Assembly (NCBI GenBank): GCA_008711295.1
Contig: VUYV01000179.1
Span: forward strand, 1,988,823 to 2,052,822
DNA: 64,000 nt
Reading direction: 5' to 3'
Source: Anarhynchus alexandrinus
Lineage: Eukaryota > Chordata > Aves > Charadriiformes > Charadriidae
The notes beneath the pieces were generated by a model. That model saw nothing but the letters and a program-made list of their open reading frames with translations, ran no database searches and was not told the DNA's origin. Position 1 is the first letter of the stretch, and each line of letters begins with the position of its first letter. Shown piece after piece: positions 28,021-35,959 of the stretch. A program made the translations under genes and the position numbers.

Positions 28021-28170
28021 CACAGAATCACAGAATCTCCTAGATTGGAAAACACCTGTAAAATCATCTAGTCCAATCACTAATCTAACACTGACAAGCC
28101 CACCACTAAACCATGTCCCCAAGCACTATATCTACGCAATCCTTAAATACCTCCAGGGATGGGGACTCTT
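28021..28170 (-). mobile_element. CR1 LINE, old 3' fragment (sense to MAVS)
   Basis: Reads ACAGAATCACAGAATCTCC, then TAGATTGGAAAACACCTG, then AAATCATCTAGTCCAATC, then AATACCTCCAGGGATGGGGA. This is the reverse complement of a diverged CR1 3' end. It lies in the inferred MAVS 3'UTR in the same orientation as the gene. Confidence 0.85.
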
Positions 28171-30167
28171 TGGTGCAATATTCAGTAGTAAACATGAGCC
28201 TTTTAACAAGGTGAAAAGATCTGGGGACATTTCCTTACCCACTGCAAATAAAGAGCAATTCTTAGTGCTGAAGACTGCAGCTTTCACAGGGAGGTGACAG
28301 GTCTCTAGAAAGCCCTCACTGACAAAATTATGAAAGCTGAGGAAAAAAAACAGCTCACTGGGCACTGCTGATGGGGAATCTTAGGTCCTTCTCCCTGCTT
28401 GCGGGGAGGTTTCGGACAAGCCACGACATTATCTTCAAATGGGGAGAACAGCCCCCGCATTCCCTCTCCCAGCAGAGGAGGTCAAAGGTATTTGAAAGCA
28501 CAGTCCCTTCCTCTGATGGATAAAGTGCCAGGCACTGAGCAAGCAATGAACATCTAAAGTTCACCTTGAGAGCAGCCCCATCAGATCAAAATCAGCACCT
28601 CACTATTGCATGTATTTATTGTCCTTATTGTTTAAAGGAGGCACTTCTTGAATTTTTGGGCAAAGGGGAAGTGTTAGGAGGGAGGTGCAGCCGTTTGCCT
28701 CATCGTGGGGCTGATAGACCCTTCCTACCACAGGCCAAGCTCCAGGCACTTTGCAGCCAGGCGTCAAGGAGCTCATCTCCCTCCCACTCCACTGCCAGCA
28801 GGAAGCTGTGCCAAATGGAAGGAATCCAGGAGGAATAAGTTACTGGACACAGTAAAGCATAGAAGAACCAACAGCCTGGATTAGGAGTGCAGCCCCACCA
28901 TCAGCACCAGACCACTACAACAGTTTTAATGCCCATGGTATTCTTGCAGGCTCGCCGGATTCAAACCGTGCCAGCCCATGGCACGAGCCTTCTGCTGTGC
29001 AAATCCACCACCAGATTGCCAAACATTTTGCTCAGTCTTGCCTCCTGCCACAGGTCCCCCGTTGCCCCACAGCAGATCACGAGAGGGTGGAACAACGTGA
29101 AAGTCTACGCTGGCGTCTTTAGAGCTTAAAAAAAATAGAAATCCTCTCGCTACAATAACACTCTAACTACAAAATAACTAGTTTTGTTACTTTTGTGCCC
29201 CTGTGAGTTTGGGAGTGGATGAGAGATGGCAAACAACCTGCAGCAGTAGCAACAGAACCGGGCAGCACAGCTGGGGATCACTAAATTCTGCATAGAGTTA
29301 GAAATGCATACCAACAGCAATCGAGCAGGGTCACTTCTGTGCCCGGAAGCTGCCCTGGGCAGGGGGAAGCTGGGCATGTTTATTCGAGTCTGAAGATTTT
29401 ATCTTCGAAATCTTGCAGCCCAATCCCCTCACGCTCCAAGCTCATCTCTGGGGATAGCAGGGAAATTATGGGCTGCAATTTTAAATGGGACCTTCAAGAT
29501 AACCCAGAGCATCTCGACCACTGGGTATGACCTCCCTGCAGTGCACAGAGTTGATCCTATTTGTGCCCCAGCCTGGATGCAAGCTTCCTATATTCCTATC
29601 CCATAGCACCAGGTGTCAGGAAAGGCAAGAACTATATCCACTCTCCTAGCCAGCCTCAAAACATACAGCCTAAAGATCAAAGATGCCCAACAATCCTGTG
29701 TGGAACCAAGTTTGCTGAATGCTGGCATTGCATGAAATGTTCCCCTTAAAGCATAACCCCCTTTCCCTGCTTGGAGTGGGGTGAAATGAGATTGATCCCT
29801 GAGAAAGCTGGTTAGATGTGGCTCTTTCCTGCCCCTCAGCTTCATCCCCATGGTGTCAGTGCTGCATGACTCAATCCCAGAGCCCATCCCTGATCCTCAG
29901 GACCAGGGGAGGATGCTCCAAAGCAAAGCACCAAAGCAGGACGACAGCTCCCAGGAGAGGGGACAGCTCGCATGCAGTCTGGCCTGGTGCATTCTCATCA
30001 CAGGGATATCTCTTGTCACGAATGACCAGAAGGCATCATGACTTGCTGCAGTGGGGTCCTGCTTGCGCACCTAGCACCAGGGGAAAGGTGCAGCAGAAAT
30101 GAGCCAAGGTCCTAGCAGCAGAGCCAGAGACACCACGTAAGGCAAATTCAACATGAGGCGCCTGGTG

Positions 30168-30221
30168 AAGGCTGCTACACAGACCCTCAGGCACATTTTC
30201 AAGGCTGCTACACAGACCCTC
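30168..30221. repeat. 33-bp-period direct repeat
   Basis: AAGGCTGCTACACAGACCCT is repeated exactly at 30168 and 30201. It is followed immediately by a perfect 8-bp inverted repeat CTCTGTTC/GAACAGAG with a 6-base loop (30219-30240). Confidence 0.9.
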
Positions 30222-30682
30222 TGTTCTGAGATGAACAGAGCCAACAAAATCAGCTCTACTTTTACAGGATGTCTGCAAAACCTCTCCTTGCTGCACTGCC
30301 CGGAGGGACCCAGGGGGTCACCCTTTGGACCACCAGGACATGTTTCTCTGGGACCAAACAAGGAAGATGTGGAGAATCACCATGAGGACTTTCTTTTTTG
30401 ACTCAAGGGATCACTCCCTGAGCAAGACCCTCTCTATGGGTGTAAAAGGAGAAGGCTACAGAGAAGCAGATGCTTGGGAAATGGGGTGGAACAGACCCAA
30501 ATCCAACAGCATCACGCAACCAAGGCCCCTTCCAGCAAAACCTTCCAGAAGGAGATTTAACATCGCCCCTACTGCCCCCCCCGCCACTGCTCATCAGGCT
30601 TCAAATGCCTTAGCCAAATTCCTGCTATGAAGAGGAATTGCCCCGGCTGAGTGATGGTTGTGGCATCCCATCCACTCCAGCA

Positions 30683-31366
30683 CTATTTCTGCAATCGAGC
30701 GTACACCATAAATGCCACAGCTGAAATCACAGCGATGCCCCCAGCTAGAACAATGTATGGCAGGGACGGTCCGTTGCTGTCCCCTGGGGGGACTTTGCCC
30801 TGAGATGAGCTGGTCGCAGTGCCATGGCCTTTGTTTGAATGAAAAACTGGAGGGTCTCCAAGGGGACCAGCTCCATCTTGGAGGTCGCCGCCTGCCCCAA
30901 GGTGGATGCTGGGGTCACGGTCCACGTGGACCTCATGTGTGCCCAGGGAGGTGTTGTTCCAGCTCGGAGGTGGACAAGAGTCTCTGCGTGCTCCGGCTGC
31001 CTCCTCTCTCCTGGGGTCTTCATGAGCTGCTGGAGCCAGGCATCCCAAGGAGACTCTGGAAGGTGCTTCTCCCGAGCTCGAGCTATCCGTGCTCATCATG
31101 AGCGGGTCACTGCTGAAGGTGAGGCTATCGGACACCCCAGAATGGGGGCCTCTGGGCCGAGAGCTCAGGCATCCGCCAGTTGCCTCTGGGCTCTCTCCAG
31201 CCACGGAGAGAAGGACACCTGGCTTGCTGGGCTCCACATCCCTCTCCGTGTTGCTGCAAGGCACCCAGATGCTCGTGGCAGAGCTCACCTGGGGTGCCGT
31301 CTTCCTAGACGTGTCTTCAAAGCTTCCTGCAACAGTCGGGACAAAGTCCATCGAGGCCGGGAGGAC
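30683..31366 (-). CDS. MAVS: MAVS terminal coding exon (signalling region and mitochondrial tail anchor)
   Basis: 227 codons and TAG; acceptor tctcccaaag, phase 0. It encodes residues 424-650 of the joined protein. MAVS sits in the outer mitochondrial membrane (also peroxisomes), receives RIG-I/MDA5 through CARD-CARD contacts, polymerises and recruits TRAFs, TBK1 and IRF3. The last 26 residues, LPYIVLAGGIAVISAVAFMV followed by YARLQK, form a single membrane segment with a short basic end, the classical tail anchor. VEPSKPGVL (residues about 468-476) matches a short conserved patch in mammalian MAVS. Some 35 residues later DPLMMSTD (PLMMS at 511-515) stands where the IRF3-recruiting pLxIS motif would be expected. 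EVHVDRDPSIHLG resembles another conserved patch. The rest is Ser/Pro/Gly-rich and probably disordered. Confidence 0.95.
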   Translation of the reverse strand, partial: VLPASMDFVPTVAGSFEDTSRKTAPQVSSATSIWVPCSNTERDVEPSKPGVLLSVAGESPEATGGCLSSRPRGPHSGVSDSLTFSSDPLMMSTDSSSSGEAPSRVSLGCLAPAAHEDPRREEAAGARRDSCPPPSWNNTSLGTHEVHVDRDPSIHLGAGGDLQDGAGPLGDPPVFHSNKGHGTATSSSQGKVPPGDSNGPSLPYIVLAGGIAVISAVAFMVYARLQK

Positions 31367-31880
31367 CTTTGGGAGACAAGGAGAGGGGCTGGGTGCCACA
31401 GGGAGCACCCATTTGGCCTGCTCTCAGGCACCCACATCACCTGACAAGCCCACTTCAGTACTCAACCACCATATCTCCAGCCACTAACAGCAAGGTTGGG
31501 TCACAGGTAACCCTCAGGGCTGGGAGAGTGAGTGGGGCAGGGAGGTGTTGGGGCTCAAGGGAGCCTTTGGGATTTGGGGGAGATACACGAAGGAAGGAGA
31601 TACAACCAGTGAGGAGAGGGGTGGAAAGAGGCACCGGGAAGTGAAGAGACTGTCTGGCAAGTCAAGGAGGGGAAATAAGGAGTCAAAGCCTGATAAACCT
31701 TGGCTCCATTGTCCCATGCTCCAAAATACGGTGTCCAGACAGGGACATGAACACAGTGGGGAAAAAAGCCCTGAATAAACTCACCACCAGCTCAAAATCG
31801 TACACTACAGCAGAAAATCTCCCAGCCAGGGGAAGCTCACAAGGACCTGAATGAAATGCAAGTGGCCATGGGTCACTTAC
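31367..31880 (-). other. MAVS: MAVS intron between CDS exons 5 and 6
   Basis: Donor gtaagt, acceptor tctcccaaag. No other feature is seen. Confidence 0.9.
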
Positions 31881-32035
31881 TTTCTCCTTCATCAACATGG
31901 AGGGGGTGCTGCTGGTCATCTCCCCCGTGGACAGGTTTCTCTCTTGTACGGGAGGCTTCAGGGAGGTGTCGCAGGATGGGGAAGCATCTCTGGGTGCAGG
32001 GGTAGCAACTGGGGTGGTTGTTTCCGCCTGAGCAT
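31881..32035 (-). CDS. MAVS: MAVS coding exon 5 of 6
   Basis: Two bases complete Asp372, then 51 codons (AQAETTTPVATPAPRDAS … SSTPSMLMKEK); acceptor ccctggcag, donor gtaagt. Thr/Pro/Ser-rich linker sequence. It contains PPVQERN, which resembles but does not meet the TRAF2-type PxQx(T/S) consensus. Confidence 0.9.
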
Positions 32036-32783
32036 CTGCCAGGGACAAAACAAAATGTATTGCATTAATCAGGAGACCTAACAGGTGAGTTTTGCTCTTC
32101 CTCAAGGATGCCGCAATAGGATACTCCCAGAGCTGAGAAGGTCACATAGGGAGCGGGATCCAGTGCCGCTGGATGCTGCCTACGTGGCCCTGGCTCTGCC
32201 ACAGCACCAAAGCTCTCACAGTAAACCAGATGGCACCAACCAAGCCCGCACCTCCAATCTGTTCCTCCCTTCGAGAGCAGGGTGGCCCCAGGCTGCTGGA
32301 ATGGGGATGCAGAGACATTCAACCAGGATGTTTTACATCGGAAATGAAGCAAGTGCCTCTGCCAAGTCCTGGTCAGGATGTTGTGCCAAAATACAGTGAG
32401 CAACAACAACTGGAGGGAACATCAGCAGAACACAAACAGCCAGGCTGGATTTCTGCACAACCCAACCTCTCTCTCTTCTTGGAGATCACTGCAGCCCAGG
32501 AGATAGGAGAGGAGAGGAGAGCGCAGAGACCTGCTCTCTGCACCTCCATGAGTGCTCATGGGCCACGAAGGCAGACATATGGGCTGTCCTGTACCAACAG
32601 CCACAGCTACCACTGTTCTTTGGGAGGATCCCCATGGCCTCCTGGCAGGGCCCTACCCCACACCTACACCTTCTCTGCCACTCTCCATCCTCATCATCAA
32701 GCAGGGGAGGCATCCGACAGCACCTTCAACCCTGCTCCCCATCAGCACGGTGGCTACACAGAACTGCTGGGAAGCAAACTCAC
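32036..32783 (-). other. MAVS: MAVS intron between CDS exons 4 and 5
   Basis: Donor gtgagt, acceptor ccctggcag. Frames on the + strand here are composition artefacts. Confidence 0.9.
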
Positions 32784-33372
32784 CTTCATCTCCTCTGTGC
32801 TCTCGCAGCATTCTGACCTGCTTCTGCTCTGCATCGAACTGCTGCTGTATGAGGAGGGGGCTAAGAACATCCACAAAGCTGCCTGGGGGCTCGCCATGCT
32901 CAGAGCTGGGCACAGTCTGTTTTTTTGACAGTGAATTTGGGGTCTGCTGCCCCCTGCTGCGAGCAGTCTCCTCCAGCCTCGGGGGTGACTCAGTGGAGAC
33001 GTAGAAGTCCTCTTCGGGCTCATTCCTGGGCTGCTCAGGGCTGCGAGCAACGCCTGCATCCCTTGGCAGAAGAGACCTGCCCAGACCCAAGCCCGGCGCA
33101 CCACGGTGCAAGTGGTTGGCATTCCCAAAACACCCGTTGTCCACACACACCGGGTGCTGCTGCCGGCTCAGCCAGTCACGGCCCTGCTCAGGGGGGGCAG
33201 CTGATGGCACAGCCACGCTGGCTGCCACAGGGGTCCCCGCTGCCACCTGTGTGGCCTTGGTGGGGTGCGGGAGATTCCCGTCTCCACTGTGCCCATCACT
33301 TGCTCCATCATGGACCGTGCTCCTAGGCAGAGGTGGCCGGGGACTGTCTTGCTCCGTGAGGTTTTTGGGGAG
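32784..33372 (-). CDS. MAVS: MAVS coding exon 4 of 6 (proline-rich region, TRAF6-type motif)
   Basis: 196 codons plus one base; acceptor ccttccag, donor gtgagt. It starts LPKNLTEQDSPRPPLPRS and ends REHRGDE. It covers residues 176-371. PEEDFY (residues 294-299) fits the TRAF6-binding consensus PxExx(aromatic/acidic). Elsewhere the exon is Pro/Ser/Gln-rich, with a Gln-rich helix-like end (LIQQQFDAEQKQVRMLREH). The central part of MAVS evolves fast, so identification relies on the flanking CARD and tail anchor plus unbroken reading phase. Confidence 0.92.
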
Positions 33373-33803
33373 CTGGAAGGAAATGAGCTGCGTTAAATTG
33401 CTGTGCCAGGATAAGGGGATCTAGAACTACCAGGGTGCCCCAAACCCTTACCCAGTGACCCACGCAAGCCTGGTGATGAAGGGAGTCTCTCCTTGGCACC
33501 CATCACAGGGCTCGCAGGAGGTCTGCACAGAGTCAGGGGCTGTGGAGGGGAGCCTGGACTAACACAGCGGACCCTGCACTCCCACCCATGCAGGGTAAGC
33601 AGGAGAGCGGAGCAGTTATAGGGCCATAGGTAGGCTATAAGTTACCAGATGCAGCAAGCATGCAGCAGAGATCAGCAGCGAGAGGCTGCTTGGGGTGCTC
33701 CTGAACAAGCGTGGCCCTACCATGGGCTCCCCATGGCCCACTACACCAACACTTCAGTCCAAAAGGGATCTTTGTGTCCCAATCTGACACATGCCCCACT
33801 CAC
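33373..33803 (-). other. MAVS: MAVS intron between CDS exons 3 and 4
   Basis: Donor gtgagt, acceptor tttccttccag. Nothing else is seen. Confidence 0.9.
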
Positions 33804-34036
33804 CGATTCCTGCACTTGAGCCCTGGCATCCAGGTCTGTGCTAGCAGCGGTGTCACCACTGGGCAGGAGAGGTGGACGGCTGCCGGCGGGCACGTCTTGG
33901 TGCGGCTGCTCAGCCAGCGGGCCACCTGGAGCAGGGTTTGGGCCCGGAGATGGCATCTGGGCACTGATGGAGGAGACAGTGGGACGGCAATCGCTGGCTG
34001 CAGGAGGCAAGGAGGCAGCAGCAGGAGCTGGAGGAC
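33804..34036 (-). CDS. MAVS: MAVS coding exon 3 of 6 (proline-rich)
   Basis: Two bases complete Arg98, then 77 codons (PPAPAAASLPPAASDCRP … DARAQVQES). Acceptor ggcttctacag, donor gtgagt. An alternative acceptor 32 bases upstream (catcctcag) was discarded because it breaks the reading frame. Residues 99-175 are low-complexity Pro/Ala/Ser, as expected between the CARD and the TRAF-binding region. Confidence 0.92.
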
Positions 34037-34432
34037 CTGTAGAAGCCAAGGCAGTTTGTGACTGAGGATGTCAAGGGAAAAGCTGTGGAGGCAGAGGATG
34101 AGCGTGGGGCTGAGGCAGCCCCTTGCGTGCCCCTGCTCTGTTCCCACATCGACCAAGCCTGCAGCACCCCTTAATTCACCTTCCCATTTTCCCTCAGGCA
34201 AGAAACCCAGCCCACTGCCAACCCAAGCACCTTCAAACAGGGACCCTGCCATCCTCAGGCACGTCACTGAAGTGAGGGACATCCCTAGGGACAGTCACAG
34301 ACAGCCCCAGGCCCCTGCGAACCCAGGGCAGGGAGAGAGGCCAGCTGCTTGGTGCACACCAGAAGACGTGGTTCGGGTCCCCATCTCCACCAGACCCCCA
34401 GGGCAGCACCCACAGATGACAAGGCTACATAC
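34037..34432 (-). other. MAVS: MAVS intron between CDS exons 2 and 3
   Basis: Donor gtatgt, acceptor ttctacag. The 202-codon + frame that covers it is an antisense artefact. Confidence 0.9.
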
Positions 34433-34607
34433 GGGTTTGCCAGAAGTCATATACATGCTGCAGCTCATCAGCCAGGTGCCCCGCGTTGTTCTGGCGCAGT
34501 GCGTCGATGAGATCCAGCACCCAGCCCTGCCGACACTTCAGGTGCTGGTAAAACTTATAGACTGTCGCCTGGCTTCCCCGTGTTTCCTCCCGGGTGTGAA
34601 GTTCATC
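34433..34607 (-). CDS. MAVS: MAVS coding exon 2 of 6 (second half of CARD)
   Basis: 58 codons plus one base; acceptor tttatttag, donor gtatgt. The translation begins DELHTREETRGSQATVYKFY and includes QGWVLDLIDALRQNN and AGHLADELQHVYD. These are helices 3-6 of the caspase recruitment domain that binds activated RIG-I/MDA5 CARDs and forms the MAVS filament. GWVLDLIDALR is the strongest family signature. Confidence 0.96.
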
Positions 34608-34727
34608 CTAAATAAAACAAACAGTGGATCTAAGAGAGGGTCTGGCTTAGAAGTAAGGCAGCTATATGTTGCCTGAGCTATACATTGGAGAAGGAGCCCG
34701 GCAGGACTCAGGAAAGCAGGGAATTAC
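34608..34727 (-). other. MAVS: MAVS intron between CDS exons 1 and 2
   Basis: Short intron of 120 bases with donor gtaatt and acceptor ttttatttag. Confidence 0.9.
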
Positions 34728-34844
34728 TCTGTCGGCATCGGTCAGGCAGCTCAGGGAATCGGCCAGCGATGCCACACGGATGTTCCTGAAATTCTTGAGA
34801 TTTTTCAAAATGTAGTCGTACACTTTGTCTTCGGCAAAACCCAT
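34728..34844 (-). CDS. MAVS: MAVS first coding exon (first half of CARD)
   Basis: 39 codons from ATG (34844-34842) to the donor gtaatt. The translation starts [20 protein letters not shown] and ends [10 protein letters not shown], helices 1-2 of the CARD. The start has a strong context (CCAGGATGG; A at -3, G at +4), no in-frame ATG precedes it in the exon, and the acceptor ctcacggcag ends at 34858. Joining all six coding exons gives 1953 bases, 650 residues and a stop, with every phase matching. MAVS lies tail-to-head with PANK2 on the same strand, as in mammals. Confidence 0.97.
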
Positions 34845-34857
34845 CCTGGCTCAGCAC
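34845..34857 (-). other. MAVS: MAVS 5'UTR part of the first coding exon
   Basis: Thirteen bases between the acceptor (pyrimidine-rich ctctctgtctcacggcag) and the ATG. An upstream non-coding exon must exist in the CpG island; its donor could not be fixed. Confidence 0.8.
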
Positions 34858-35664
34858 CTGCCGTGAGACAGAGAGAAAGACTTAACGTGAGCGGAGGGCT
34901 GCCGGCAACGCGCGGCTTTTCTATAGGCGCTTGGGCTTTTCCACAGGGGCCTGACCCCTCCGCGCCGACACTCGAACCCGCCCGCAGCGGCGATGGGCGG
35001 CGACGGGGGAAATCCTGAACGGGAAACGCAGAGAGAAAAAAACCCTCAGGTTAAAGTTCAGCTCTCGACTCTGCTTTCACAAACCTCACTCCCTCCGGCG
35101 CTTGCCCAGCCCGTATGTTGGCGTATCCTCTTTGCGGCCGGACGCAGCCCAGCTCGGTCCCGCCAGGCGACGTGCGGACAAGCCTGGGATCCTGCCTTAG
35201 GCCCCGTGCGACGCGGCCTCCCGCCGACGGGCGAGGACGGCGGAGGAGAAGCAATAAACCTCCTTCTCCCGGCGAAATGGCGGCCCGGGAAGGGTTAGGC
35301 CGCGGCAGGACCCTGCCTGCTCTCTCGGCCGGGCCTCCCCTCATCCCGCCCCGCAGCTCGGCCTTCCCGCTCCCGGAGGAGCGCTGGGTGACTTCGTGCT
35401 TGCAAATAAACTTGAAAGACCCTCTCCCCCACCCGGAACTCCCCGTCCCATCCCGTCCCCGCCGCTACGAGAAACCCTCCGACCTGCGCCCGCCGCTGCC
35501 GCCGCCGCCTCCGCCGCGCTCCCCGGGGAACTCTCTCAGCCCGCCCACCCCGCGCGTCGCCGCCGCTGATTGGCCGGCGCGCACGCCCGTCGCGGTGATA
35601 GACAGGTGCTGTGAGGTGAGGGGGAAGTGCCCGCCCTCTCCTCCCCGGAGCCGGACCCCACGGC

Positions 35665-35734
35665 GGCGGGACGGGAAAGGGGGCCTCCCCTCCCCCCGGA
35701 GGGGCGGAGGGGAGGCTTCCTTTCCCGTCCCGCC
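35665..35734. repeat. Near-perfect 29-bp inverted repeat (palindrome) in the promoter island
   Basis: Left arm 35665-35693 (begins GGCGGGACGGGAAAGG, ends GCCTCCCCTCC). Right arm 35706-35734 is its reverse complement at 27 of 29 positions, with a 12-base loop that can itself pair partly (CCCC/GGGG). The two mismatches are G opposite T, so a + strand RNA would pair throughout using G·U. Confidence 0.92.
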
Positions 35735-35843
35735 CACCGGACAAGGCCGCCTGCCTGCACCGGCAGGTGGCAGTACCGTAACGGGAACGTCCCCCCTGGG
35801 CACCTGGCGGAGGGATCCCGCTGTGTCCGCCTCGCCCCGCCCC

Positions 35844-35856
35844 NNNNNNNNNNNNN
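35844..35856. other. Assembly gap (13 N)
   Basis: A short run of N within the CpG island, directly before the putative first exon of the + gene. Confidence 0.95.
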
Positions 35857-35959
35857 CGCGGCCGGCCGCCGCGGCGTCGTACCGGAGCCGTTGGGCGGCG
35901 GCGAGAGCCAGCGAGGGAGAAGGAGCGGGCCCGGCCCGGCGCCGCCCGCCGCCCCGCAG
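35857..35959 (+). other. Putative non-coding first exon of a divergent + strand gene
   Basis: GC-rich sequence after the gap that ends in a consensus donor CCCCGCAG|GTGAGCG (exon end 35959). It lies in a CpG island and contains no ATG, so it would be 5'UTR. The start cannot be seen because of the gap. It may belong to the gene whose coding frame opens at 63893. There is no transcript evidence here. Confidence 0.45.

Larger units (their letters stand above)
27510..30682 (-). other. MAVS: MAVS 3' untranslated region (inferred extent)
   Basis: From the MAVS stop to the best minus-strand AATAAA at 27528-27533. Nearer candidates at 29379-29384 and 28615-28620 would give shorter forms. The segment contains a sense-orientation CR1 fragment and a 33-bp-period duplication. 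There is no convincing reading frame. Confidence 0.5.

Noticed and set aside
30839..31444. 201-codon + strand frame
   Set aside because: Antisense shadow of the MAVS terminal exon.
34036..34068. Alternative MAVS acceptor at catcctcag
   Set aside because: Using it shifts the frame relative to exon 2 (one leftover base) and disagrees with the downstream reading frame; ttctacag restores it.
34068..34676. 202-codon + strand frame over MAVS
   Set aside because: It is antisense to the well-supported CARD exon and its intron; a shadow of the real gene.
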